The notes under the pieces were generated by a model. The model did not search any database. It saw nothing but the letters and a program-made list of their open reading frames with translations, and had not been told where the DNA came from. Made by a program: the position numbers and the translations under genes. Positions 1 to 13,900 of a DNA stretch of 64,000 nt are shown here, piece after piece (within the stretch, counting starts at the first letter, position 1; the number at the start of each line of letters is the position of its first letter). The stretch is from Arcuatula senhousia (Eukaryota > Mollusca > Bivalvia > Mytilida > Mytilidae), in assembly GCA_963971305.1 (NCBI GenBank), contig OZ020313.1:53764203-53828202 (forward strand), read 5' to 3'.

Positions 1-772
1 TTCAACAGCTCTCTCAAAAGGCGGTCAACATATGATTTGACACCACTTATTCAATGGGAAAAAGGTTACACCATATAGATTTAATTTTATTTACATCAAA
101 CACTCTTCAGGGAAAGGTTGAAAGACTGAAAATAGTTGTTTGATTATAAAGGGGAAGCAATTACCATCATGTGCCCTTTATCTAAAATCTAAAGTACAAC
201 CAAGTTCGAAAAAAATATTTGTTTTAAGCCTGATGTGCGTTTTGTATAATCCAGACTCATAATAAGCGTTCTAAGAAAACAATAATACCAAACATTACGT
301 ACATGAATATGGAAATAATAGAAAAAAGATGTGCCGAACTGGAACAGAAATGATGTCTGGGGTAGGAAAAACCTTAGAGTTAAATGAAATTACATATTGA
401 TAAGAGTGACAAAAATGAAGGAAAATGAGCGGAGGAAAATTGTCAAGTAAAAAATGTAATTATATGTTAAAGTTTTCCGTTAAAATATTATGTTTGTATT
501 AGAATTTCAGTTAAATTTAAAATGCAACTTTCATGAATGTAAATTAAATGTAACAAGTTATGGCTGACTTCAACAGGTTCGTTTTTGACCACATAGACTG
601 ATCACCTAAGACTGGTGCCCAAGGTGCACACTTTACCAGGTTATTCATAGACCGGAAATATGACACGGTTTTTTAAAAAGTGCACCACGGGTGTTGATGT
701 TATTACTTTAAAGACGAAAAAAAATATGACAGTTATTATTGAAATAAATTCATGATTTAGACAAATACTTAC
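1..772. other. Intron sequence after module 5, no exon seen
   Basis: The sequence is AT-rich. It holds a short stretch (about 350-375) also found near 46610, with 'gtctggggtagga' followed by 'aaccttag'. I see no coding exon, RNA gene or other element here. Confidence 0.5.
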
Positions 773-3700
773 GTTGAATTAAACATCTTTAAATAAAGTG
801 TTTTTATCATTCCTGGATTATTCTCGGGATTTATTGTGTCCTCATCCTCTTCAGGCTTCACGTGCAAGTATTTAAATGTTTTGTCATTGACAATAAGTGT
901 GAAAACCTAAAACAGTTATATTAATACTTCTTAACTCCCAAATCAAGAGCAATGTTCTGTATAAGGACCAAAATATTTCAAGAGGTACGGCAAGCCCTGT
1001 TTCGGATTTGGCTTTTTTTATTGTTTAGGTTGTTATTCAGCAAAATGTGACAGAAATAGTACTAGTTCATTATTTGTGATATCTGTTACCATCTATGCAA
1101 ACCGATTGGATATTTTGTGTCTATCCCAGGAACTGCAAAATTGGCCATTTCAAAACTTTTGTTTTTGTCATCTTCAAAAGAGTTTTTTTTTAATTAACAT
1201 AAATGCAGTCAAGGCAATCAGTAATGTGAAAAATAATTTAATTAAGGTATTGCTTATCATCAATCTGCTGGACCCTGTTGATTTACCTGCATTATAAACT
1301 CTGCTATCATTACGGCAAGTCCTACGCCAACTATTCCTTTCATGTAATGGCATGACTAAAACAATAGAGTAGAAAATTTTACTCATCAATCAGAATAAAT
1401 AAAACAAAGTTCCAGTATAATAATTGAAATCTCTGTCCAAAGCCCATTTAGTGTTAAACTTTATAGCTAACAAAGATTCATTAAAGCCAAAAGCTCTTAA
1501 GCAACATTTACCAGAATTTTGAGTCTCCCAAAAGCTACATTTGCATGATGATCAAAAACTATAAGGGCTAATTATGCTGGTGCTTACAAATATTACCGGA
1601 AATTTGACAAAGGCTATGTTTTTATTAGAAATGCAACAATGAACATTAAAGATACTTTATAGATCCGGCCAAGTATATTACCTTTCAACTATGTTATCGT
1701 TTATCAAAGAGTTGTACTCACTTTCCAGTCAGAATTATGTTGGTATTTACAATCTCCGGACTACAAAAACAAAAGAAATTGTCTAGCAAAAATATCAGTA
1801 ACAACAACATTATTATATGTTCAGTAAATTTTTTATAATTTGGTTGGCTTTTACAATCATGTGATCAAAAAAATATTCGAAAGTTTTATTTTGTAAACGA
1901 GGCAAGATGTTTTTGGCCTGCTTTGTTAACATTTTCAGGGGTGTTGTTTTCCTTCGGGCATGTCTTCCGCAAACAACATATCCCCTCTTCCTCAATCGAT
2001 TATTTGCTTACACTTCATAAGGAATGCAAGGCTTTATCATTATATCATAGGCTGATATATTAACAAAATCAAAATATGGACTGATCTTATATTAAACGAA
2101 GGTATTGTTTATGAGAAAGATGATAATTGGTTTTGTTTGTACTTGTCTTTTTGATGTTTTTTATTCATTGTTTAGGAAGATGGTATATATTTGACAATTT
2201 AAGGACTGGGATTGAATTATATGCATTTTATTTAGACCATGTGCCAAATGCAGAACGGCGAGCAGCGCCTACTGGTCTCGTTGAAGGCTGCTGGAGGGTG
2301 TCCATTGTGTTTTTTATAAATTGCCGCTTGCTATGTGAGCTGGATTGCGTACACTTATTCCACATCTCATTATTATCTCATTCCAATAAGAGATGGTTAA
2401 TAATCAAATCGAAACAGAGGGGTTTTATTTTTTTCTGTATTGGTTCTTTGACTTGTCTATTTTCCGGAATATATATGTAACTCAAGTGTAACAATATTAT
2501 CGTGTATAAGAGAGAAGCAAAGGTGTACAAAAGGGGTAATCAGTATCATAAAACCGAAAAGACAAATACAAAACCGGCAGACAAAAAATCATCACATCAT
2601 AACAAACCACATAACAACATAAAACACAAACACACATAACAACAAAACCGCATTCAGCAACGCGAACTCAAGTCGAAACGAGAGTGAACTCAGGTGCTCC
2701 GGAAGAGTAAGCAGTTCCTGCTTGCTATAGCACACCCGTCACGTTGCCAAAGATCGATTAAGCGTTGGTCAAACAGGAAAGGATGAAATTACAAAACTCT
2801 GTCAAACCAACATCTGTGCTAATATTATATATTGCCATCAACCCTTTCAAATTTCATTATTTCGTTCAAGTATTGAAATGTCCCCAAGTGTTCTCATCAT
2901 GAATCTCATTTTATAAGAGTACCGGTATGTCTGAATTTATGGGACTGTGACCTTAAAGTTTTAATCCTTCTTGGCAGAGACATTTTAGTATAATCAGAGA
3001 ACGTACCTGATAAATCAGCATGGATCCAAGAATAACAAGTACAAGAGTGCATAGCATAGTAACCACAGTGACAACTGAACTCTATAATGAAACAAACTGA
3101 AGTCAAGTCCGAATTCAAATAGTTATATACATAAACTTCTTTAACAGCATAAAATAAAACATGTGTAACCATGTATGTAGGGTGTTTTACTCTTGTTGAT
3201 TTCTGTTCGGCAACCAGTGGTTATTTTTTTAGTGCTGTTCGTTCATGTCTAGTGGCTATGTCGTTGGCCATTCGGACATTTGACACTCGAATGGCCCATT
3301 GGTGCCTCTTTGCTTCTTTGAAGAGCGTTCACTATTCATCTTTCATGTTCGTTCTTATACATAATGTTATACATATCAGATATTGCAATCTTATTTAGAG
3401 CAAACAACCGACTTATAACAATATTACAAATACCAAAACGCGGGTATAAACGGTTAATTTGGATATGCCATATATCGATATTTCAAGGAGTAACCTCTCA
3501 TCAGTAGCATTTAAACCAAAACATTGGAAGGTCAAAATCCCGAACAGTTGAAAACGAAAAGTACTCAAAACCAAAACGTTCGAACAAGGAAGCCAAATCC
3601 AGCACCGAGGATATCGACCATGTGCATTACAAGGAAAGAAACCTGGTGTTTTCATCAATTTTGAATTTAACTATCGGAAATTTCAGCGACAATATATTAG

Positions 3701-4999
3701 AAATTTTATGGTAATTCGTGTCAGAGAAGTCTGACTACCAGGCTTGTGATTACCCTCGGGGACCTCTGGTCCACCAGCAGCGGTTATCGCCCAGTGGTTT
3801 CAAAATTACAAATACCAAAACGCGGGTATAAACGGTTAATTTGGATATGCCATATATCGATATTTCAAGGAGTAACCTCTCATCAGTAGCATTTAAACCA
3901 AAACATTGGAAGGTCAAAATCCCAAACAGTTGAAAACGAAAAGTACTCAAAACCAAAACGTTCGAACAAGGAAGCCAAATCCAGCACCGAGGATATCGAC
4001 CATGTGCATTACAAGGAAAGAAACCGGGTGTTTTCATCAATTTTGAATTTAACTATCGGAAATTTCAGCGACAATATATTAGAAATTTTATGGTAATTCG
4101 TGTCAGACAAGTCTGACTACCAGGCTTGTGATTACCCTCGGGGACCTCTGGTCCAACAAGCTTGTAATACTCAATACTTAAAATGCTATGCTTTATTTAC
4201 TCGTTTATCAAATCCGTTGAGAAAACTTCAAACTTCATATACATTACCATGACAAATGATGATATCTTCTCCCTTGAGACAGCAACTATTCCTGCAATTC
4301 TGTTGAAAACAAGTATCACAACCATAGGTAGGGATGTAATAGAGAGAAACTTGTACAGCACTTCTATGTTCATAGAGCCTACAGACAAGTCGTGGAGACC
4401 CTTTTCTATCCAGTCTCTGTCTATGACAGATGACAAACCATATACACTGTCCAGGACTATAAACGTCACCTCAAATATCTATCAAACAAAAATACCAAAA
4501 CGTTTATATTTCTTATTTCTTGCAAATAACACTACACTCTTTCAAAACTATTACAGTTACAAGTTTTAAACTTAGGTACACCATTAGGGGTTAAAATTAG
4601 TCTCAGCCTTATATGATCAACTAATTTACATAAGTTCCATGCATTTGTATACAAAGGTACTAACAATTACTGAACATGCATGATAAGAACGATCGACCAT
4701 GAAAAAAGACAAACAGGACACTGATATTGCTGGCACCGCACTAGACATACCTCTATGTTATGCAAATTATAAACATTACATAATCACAAATGTCTATTTA
4801 GATATAAATTAAGCCTTATATGGTTTATACTGTTTTTATGTTAAATTTCGTGTAAATTGAATATAAAACATTCATTTACATTTTGGCCATTAACACTTTT
4901 CAGTGTTTACATATATATAGACTTACCAGTAGAACACATGCCACACAAAAATGAGCTCCAATGAGATATTCAATTTTTGATTGCGTTTTGAATGGTCTC
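773..4999 (-). CDS. Module 5: four-TM module with miniature two-cysteine loop (exons 25-30), gene continues beyond window
   Basis: Exons (minus): 4927-4999 (phase-1 start, 24 codons, begins RPFK, TM1), 4248-4478 (77 codons, TM1-TM2), 3007-3081 (25 codons, TM3), 1722-1760 (13 codons, loop, SGDCKYQ), 1287-1355 (23 codons, begins SCHYMKG, TM4), 773-906 (44 codons plus 2 bases, acidic linker with EEDEDT). It is most like module 4: both first exons are 73 bases with an xPF start, and both second exons are 231 bases with an I(or V)TFIVLD-type core. The linker ends AC before GTAAGT: retained intron gives ACG TAA, a stop. The phase-2 end implies at least one more downstream exon outside the window. 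I found no matching phase-1 exon in positions 1-772. Confidence 0.8.
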
Positions 5000-7900
5000 C
5001 TGAATTAAAAAAAACATTACTATTAGAAATATGTTTCATTGAGCAATCAATCTTCATTCGGATCTAATAACGTTTTATATCACCTGCTGTATAAAGTTTT
5101 TGTTACATTTTTTTTCCATTAAATATTCTCCCTTTATTACGTACTTTGAAATATAGCATATCCAAATTACCCGTTTATACGTATTTATTGGTATTTGTAA
5201 TTTTGAAACGTGATATCGGTTAAAAAGACTTCTTTATACGTAACGGGCACCTACATGCAAACATTTGCCTGGAACTCTTTGAAAAAATGATTTTATAGAA
5301 GTAGGTTCAGTCTAAACCAAAATCGACCAAAAAATTCAGCTTGGAGTAAACTTCTTAAAGTTGCAAAATATGTTTTGAATTCTTGTAATTTAAGGAGTAA
5401 AAGAATTATATTTACAATATAATCAACACCTTTGGAGAAAAATTGGCTAAAATAATAAAATTGTATGAAAATTTTAGGTTTTTGTCAAGTTTTGAGCAAT
5501 AGAACACACGCGTCGACAATATTTTGCAAAGATATGAATATGTTTGTCTGACAAGTGAATGGGCAAAGAATTCGAGTTGTCGAGAAATGATATCTGTACG
5601 TATATGAAGAAGAAAAAAAAAGAAAAAGAAATCCTCAAAAATGATAAAAAAAATGACTTTTCTTAATTATCAGCGTGTTTATGCAACTTGCCATCATTAT
5701 ATGCAATCGACTTAGTATGTAAAGTTGGGTTACCATTTGCCTGAGGTCGTCAAATTCATCGAAATGGTACAAAGTTGTAGCGCAAATATAAGGCCAATTT
5801 CAACACTTCTTAAACATACGTTCTGCTCAATACTGAGTAATTATACCTTCGTCTAAACGATTTATCATAAATGGTTACGAACAGCCCTTTCTGGTCATTG
5901 GGCGGTAACAGTTTTATGGTCTCGTCTGATTGACTATGAAAATATTTATAACATCTGTCGTTCAATGGAAAATTTATAACCTACAAAAATTGACATACAA
6001 TGTAATTTTGCTGTTTATATTTTGAAACCTGTTTTAACCTGACTCATTAAGGATTGAATCATTTATCCAGTATTGATCAAGAGATATTTGGTTTATACAG
6101 CGAGGAATCTTTTGGAAGCTTTTTTTGTCCTTGTGCTTATTGTGTTAATTGTTCTTAGTCTAGAAATCGCGTATTTCGGTGATATTTTAGATACATGTAT
6201 TGGTATTGAATCTAATAAATTGTATGTTATGTCTTGGACCAATGCAAGACGACAGTCAAACAGTGACTGCTTATAACACAGAAGACTGCTTGGTGTCTTT
6301 CAATGTTGAATTTTTTTATTGCCGTTTGATTACGTAGGTTTTGTTGCGTACAATTATTCCACATTTTATTATCGTCTAGGTTAAAATGCGAATAAGTTAA
6401 AAAAGTTTAGTGTACAGGTTTTTAGTTTATTCAGAGTTTTGCCAGACAAGTTAAGCTATAAAAGAACTGATATTTTCATTAATTTAATCTCATAAAACAA
6501 TTATCCTTAAATATCACTGTAAATGTAACAATTATACTGGCATGAATTCATTTGAAAAGCAACCAATATCCCCAAGATATTCCTGTTCGAAACAAAAATG
6601 AAATAGCAACAAGTACGTAAAAGAACTTAAATTGCCATGCAAACCTCACTCGTAAAATACTATTTGATAGATCAAAAATGAATTAAATTTTTCGTTTCAT
6701 AATATTAATAATACTAATGTCTCTTTTCAGACAGCGATAATTGAATGCCCTTATGTTCTTGTATGACTTCTTTCGCTGTCTCATATAAAGTTCAAGAAAA
6801 AAAAAATAGAGCGGAAAGTAGGAAATATACGGGTTAATTTGATTTACCTGCACTATCAACTCAGTAATCATCATTCCTAGTGCCGTACCAACAATCGCCC
6901 ATCTACGGACAGGGCAATAGTTCTAAAATACATAGAAAATTGGATGTACATATTATATATATTTTTAATTAACATTGTTTCAGTATTTATTCAACACAAA
7001 TATGATTATGTGTAAAATGAAACTATGAAATTACAGTAAAATCATATATGTGCATTTTATACATTAAGATACTTTTTAATTTTTTTTTCAGCTACCAAAT
7101 TGAATACCAATGTCACTATAAAGCATTTTATTTGTATAGTCTCTCTTGCTTCCTTAACCCCTTCAATACTTTTGGTTGACCTTCAAATGTTTTGATGCAA
7201 ATGGGATGCTATTGCTGAGAGATTACTCCTTGAAATATGCATAAACAGCATAATCAAAATAAACTGTTTTCATACCACTTTGGTATTTTGAATTTGATGC
7301 TAGTGAAACAGTTTGATTGATATCTATTTTTTATATATTTCTAGGCGTTACTATGTATGACACCAAACGATTCCTTACTGGTATGCTTAAGTAATATAAA
7401 GCCGTTACAGTTCCACATTTCCCCAATAAGACCCCTGTTAGAGCAACGCAAACCATCGTAATTGCAGTCGTAAACACTAATATACCTGTATTCTGAAAAA
7501 AGATACTTGTAATGTTTAGAAGACAATACAAAATTTTATATTTGATAGTTTTTAAAAAATGAAAATAGCTGATTTGTTTCTTCGTTGATATGAAGCAGAC
7601 TTCTTACAATCACTTCAAGAAAGATCTACATCTCGAAATAGACACCCATTGAAGAACTTCAACAAATATTAATGCAAACGTGACGACCTCAATTTTTCAA
7701 CCGTCAGTTTTCCTTTCTTGTTTAGCAGCAATCCGTCCACCTCAGAATATGGAGATGAAAAACAGCGATCAGCGACCACTGGACACATTGAAGGCTGCTG
7801 GCTGTTTTTCATTGTGGATTTTTTAAATTGTCGTTTAAATAAAGGTTACAACAAAACTACCGAACTTGAATGATCAATCTCATAGTCCAGAGAAAATGAC

Positions 7901-10900
7901 AAAAACGAATCAGTCATGCCGGGGAATTGGTGGATCGCAATGGTCCTAACTTGGTACAGGCATTTCCAACAAAATGGTGGGTTAAACCAGGTTTTATGGC
8001 GCCAAACCTCCCTCTTCCATTGCAATCTTAGGATCCGGTGATGACCATAGAACACAACATAGTTGTGAGACAAAATAGGGATATTGAGGTGATCATCTCA
8101 ATACAGTAGAGTTATAGGTTTTGTCGCGTACACTTATTCCAAATCTAATAATTTTCTTTATAACACAATAAGTTCGTTATTCAAAAGCTTGTGAAAATAA
8201 CGTCGTTTTCCTTCATAGAGGGGCACGACTGACACAAACATTGCTCACACACATTTATTTTACTCTTCAATTGTTGTCTTCACTATTTTGTTGTTTATCG
8301 TTATAATTCTGTTATTTTCTTAAGCATCTTACAAAGATAAGACATGTTACACCTTGGACCAAGTTTGCAGTATGCTTAATTTACTTAATGCAATATATTT
8401 GTCATGTTTTGAGGAGAGGTTTTTCAACAACAAGTTGGCATTCCAATGGGAAAAACTGCGCCCCTCTCCTCATCGACTTGTTTTTATACTCTTACAAGAC
8501 TGAATGTCTTCAGCAACTCGTTAAGATTAAAAAAAATAAAAGAATCTAGATCTTTAATTCAACTTTCAGATATATTGATGATGTCCTCTCTGTCAACAAC
8601 AACGCTGCGTTTGCTAGATAAATTCCTTTATTTAACCTCCAAAGTTGGAGTTCTAAGAAACCATCGAATCTACTTCTTACACGTGTTTCTTGGATTGTAT
8701 CTCGAATTCGACTCGGATGCTCATCTCATTACAAAAAAATCCTTATCTGAAAAGTAACATACCCACCCCGCCAGCGAAAGGGGTGTATATTTCACAACTT
8801 ATTTGTTTTGCAAAGGACTTATTTTTTTAGATTTTTGAAACGACACTGTTGTCTCCTTGATCGGTTTATTTACCAAGGTTTTAAGAAAAAACGTCTTTTA
8901 CGGTCTTTTTCATTCGATGTCAGCCACTGGAAGCAAAATTCAGAATAATTGCTGATAAAATTATCGTGGTTGTTTCAATTTGTGTGTGACAGTTTGGTGC
9001 ATTGAGATAATTACCTCGTTATCCCTATTATGCCTCACAGCCGTGCTGTTTTTTTTTTGTGTTACCCTAATTTCGCAATCAAAGAGAGAGGTTTGGCGCC
9101 GTAACACCTGGTTCAACAACTAGTTCTTAAAAATGTATGTACCAAGTCAGGACTTTTGCAATCTTCAATTTCTCGGGTATGTCTTTGCCATGTTTCGTCT
9201 TTTTTTGACATATGAGATTCGCCATCTCAGTTCGGTGGTTTTATTGTTATCTAATTTTTCGTGACAGAGACATGTGTACTCCACCTCTACTAGAATTTTA
9301 GCTGAAATAAGAGTGAACATGGACTATTTCGTCAAATCAAAACAAATAATGCAAATATTAAGATACTTATGAATTATGAAATATATTTACATTTTAAAAA
9401 TTTAGGTCCAATGAAAGAACATTTTTGAAAATTTAAGAGCAAAAACACGTTTTATAGGTTTTGACACAATGCCAAACTATCTAGTTAGTTAACCTTGGCA
9501 GTTTTGTTGACTTCAATACTTACGGCAGTAAAATCCGGCCTCCAGAAATATTACGATTGTTGTTATTCTAGAAATGGTGTCAATCAAATGTGGATCCTGA
9601 AGAATTCGAAAGAACTGATGGAGATTCTTAACTCTAAATCAGTTTCATCTTGTAACAGCATCAAAACATTCGATTTCTCCACACTTTACACTTCTATTCC
9701 ACATGAACAACTGAAATCGCGATAGGCACAGCTGATTAAACGCAGCTTTTTCAAAAAGAATGGAAAACGCAGGTACAAATTTCTTGTAGTCGATTATACC
9801 AAGACTTACTTTGTCATCAATGAGTCCAAGAAAAAGAACAAATTTACAGAAGACCAAATAATCGACATGCTCAACTTTCTTATTGACAACATATTTGTTC
9901 AGTTTGGTGGACGTGTTTTTCAGCAAACAATAGGGATTCCAATGGGCACTAATTGTGCACCTTTGCTTGCTGATTTGTTTCTTCATTCATATGAAGCAGA
10001 CTTCTTGCAATCTCTTCTAGACAAAAAAGACCGTAGACTAGCTCTCTCTTTCAACCTCACGTTCCGTTATATTGATGATGTCCTTTCACTAAACAATTCT
10101 CGATTTGGTGACTTTCTCCATCTCATATATCCACAGGAGCTTGAGATAAAGGACACAACGGATTCTAGGAAATCTGCTTCATATTTAGATCTACATCTCG
10201 AAATTGACTCTCAAGGAAGACTTTCAACAAGGCTCTATGACAAACGTGATGACTTCAACTTTCCAATCGTCAACTTCCCCTTCTTGTGTAGCAATATTCC
10301 GTCAGCTCCAGCTTATGGAGTTTACGTATCTCAATTGATTCGTTACTCCAGAGCGTGCGGGACTTACATCGATTTCCTTAGCAGAGCGACACGTCTGACG
10401 GAAAAATTGCTCACACAGGGTTATGTTGCTCCTCGATTGCTGTCTTCACTCAAGAACTTTTACGGAAGACATCATGCACTTATAGACAAATATGGGATTT
10501 CGATCTCTCAGATGAGTGCAGATGTTGGTTTGTCATAGGGTGTTGTTTTGTCTTCCTTTACTGGATTTGACACTCTGAATGGACTATTGGCAACGCGACG
10601 GGTGTGCTGTAGCAAGCAGGAACTGCTTACTCTTCCGGAGCACCTGAGTTCACTCTTGTTTCGACTGGAGTTCGCGTTGTTGATTGATATTCAGTTGTTT
10701 TGTGTTTCCATGTTTTACGTGTTGTCTGTTTTTGTCTCGTTCTTGTTCGTGTTTACTGGTTTAGTCTCTGCCCTTTCGGACTTTTGACATTCGGATACCC
10801 CATTGGTACCTCTGCTTCTTAACCATTAAACAATCTTTATGATTATAACAATTATTGCTGAATAACACTTTTGGAGCGGAATTCAAATAGGACACAAAAT

Positions 10901-13900
10901 GCATGCTTATTTCGAAAAGAAGAAATAAATATATTTTATATTCTATTACTGACTATCATCTTACCACATACAGAAGAACTCGACGTTGTAACATAATAGA
11001 GATTATACCAAAGACTCTATTACCACATATGATAGGTATCAAAACAAGAAAGGTCATTTTAAGAAAATCAAACAGTACTCCCATGTTGACAGTCAGTTCG
11101 TGCTCTGTAAAGAGCCCTGTTGTTATCCACTGTCTGTCCAGTATCCAAGAAAATCCATACAAACAGTCAAGGACAATGAATGTTATTTCCATAAGCTACA
11201 ATAAATAAGAAATGTTATCAAGATGCTTTTTTTCTTGTGTTTAATTCAAAGCAATGTAAGGGTGGAGTAGATTTTTATGATTAAAGATGAAGGAAATTAA
11301 AAGGTTTGATGTGAGTACTTTAGTTGTTCATTTCAAAACAAAGCAAAATGTGGAATATATATATTTTTTTTAAATGAAGGTCTTTCGGTCATTTTCAAAC
11401 AGTATATATATTCCAATAACTTAATGCAAAAGTTCCATGTTGGTGCGCAATAAATCCTGCTTTAGCCCACCATTTCATTTGAAACATCTGTACCAAGTCA
11501 AGATCATTGCGATCTTAAATGTCACTCGTATGTCTTTCTTGTTTTGTGATTTTCTCTTAGACATTTGCGATTGATCCTCCAAGTTCAGTAATTTTGTTAT
11601 TACCTTTATTTTGTATTTGAAATTCTCAATTATTACTTTCAATACATTATACAAGAAAGTAGATTATGACCCTACTTAAGTAGGAATGTAAAAGGCATTA
11701 ACAAAAGAATGCAAAAGGGATTCAAAAAACAAAAACAAACGAATGTACAAGGAATGTAAAAAAACGACATTTCTATCAATATTACCAAAGGAATATAAGA
11801 ATGTTGATATGATAAGATTAATTCGTGTACTTTTAATTTAAACCAATTACCAACAGAAACAGTGTTGCAATTGAAAATGCAAACATTGATCTTCCGAGCT
11901 TAGTGTTGCTCTGAAATGGCTGCCTGCAAAACAAATTATGGAATTATAGGTTACAAAATATTTTAAAACAATTGTTGTTTTAATATATTTTTGTTGTTTT
12001 TTTTCAAAAATCTTTGTATTGTGTTTTTTAAACAGTTTTCAAGCTACATGAAAAGACATCACTTTTAAGTAATAAGAAAAAATCCCATTATTAGAAAATA
12101 TATGAAGAAACAATAAAACTGTAAACATTGTCCTTTTACTTGATAGTAAACCTTTACTAGCCTTTTCGCCCTTTTAAGAAATTTTCTGATTTGATTTAAC
12201 AAAGAAGACTAATAAACATTTTAATGTGAAAAAGCATACGGAATGATTTCAAAATATAATTTTCTAATTGTTTAAATTTTACCTTTTAACAAAGAGAAAC
12301 ATATAAGTTGACATAAACATTCCATGTGTTTCAGCTGATGTTTCATGCAATGCCTGATCACCAGTGGCGGTTTCATCCGTATGATCTGGTACATTTTTGT
12401 ATTCTCTGTCTTGTATTATTACAACCAGTACCTTAACGGATAACAAATAGGAAAAAATCTAACAGTTCTTGTCTGTGTATACAGCTTATTTCAGAAACAA
12501 TTGTGCAAAAAACAGGTTTAGTAAAACAATTAAAAGAAAACAACAGTGTTTTGGTTTCTTTTTAAAGTAAACAATAGAACTGTCACAACTGTCATTCTTA
12601 ATCAAGTGTTTCCTATGATTAAGCCTTCATCATCTAGTGTACAGTCTGTTTGACAGTGGTTTACCAGGGAAAATAATTAATTAAAAATAACTAGATTTCT
12701 TCATGCAATAATATAATTACTGTCTTTTGTTGAGGTAAATGTGCAGCGTTATTGACTATTGAAAAAACAGATATTCACTGAGCCCGAAGGGCGAGGCGAA
12801 TATCTTTAGTTTTTTTTTTCTAAAGTCAATAACACTTACAATCGAAACAAAAGACAGTAATTGTTTTATTCTATACTCTTTCAAAAAAGAAATGCAACAC
12901 ACAAAAATTTTGAAATTACATCACATACAAAAGTCGAGTTTTGAATCATCAGTTGATGCAATATCATTTTGAAATTTGACTTGCTTATTTTAGAGGGGTC
13001 ACTTTTCTTTAATTGCTAAAATTTTAATAAACTGTTGGCAAATCGAGTGCGCATGTCATTAAGAATTATGTCTATCGGTTTGTTTGCAAGGCAGAACTAA
13101 ATTGCTATCCCCAGATTCAAAAGAGCGTTGCGTACAAATTTCAATGTCAAATTTCAATTACCAATAAATGTGCGCCTTCTTTCCCTGATTTTCGATTGCG
13201 CAATTAGGCGTTGGCGCATGCGTAGATCCAATTTAATCAGAAGATGCCCAATTTTCCATAAGATCAGAATTTTTAGAAGGTCTTTAAAAATTTAAAATGT
13301 CCTGTGTTTTACGTTTGTTATGCTATTGCCATTGATAAGGCTTCTCGTGTACCCATTTAACTCTTAATGCACCAACATTTAACTCTTGATCCAATACACT
13401 CCTCCCATTTTTTTCTAAATCTTTGAACCTTCCTTCTCATACTGTTTGTCATTTCTTGGAACGTTTTCCCGAAAATTTCTTTGCAAAATTTAGGACTTTA
13501 GTTCACGACGATGTTTTAATGCTATTTTTCTCTGGAAGAAAAATCAAATAAAAATTCCCTTGTTCAAACTCTTTCAACCGATATGCCGTTTATGAGGGAA
13601 ATTCGCACCTCGTGTTGAGCCTGATGATAACCACTAAAAGATAAATTATTGTTATGATAATGATGGTTTCACAAAAAAGAAGATTTTTTCATGGTTTTTT
13701 TAACCAAAATCGTTACCGTTTCAAGCATCGGTCACCAGAATTATTGGCTGTTAGCTAAGACCATTAATTTTAATGATTGTTCAAATTTAAATAAGCACAG
13801 GCGCTAGCGCCACCCGATGTTTAAAAAACCTGGTGTATGGAAGCAGAGGCTTCAATATGTGTGAAATGGGAGCCAGAATATCCTTTGCGGTGTTTTTTGA

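Noticed and set aside
4183..4569. 128-codon plus-strand open frame
   Set aside because: It is the antisense shadow of the 231-base TM1-TM2 exon of module 5 (4248-4478).
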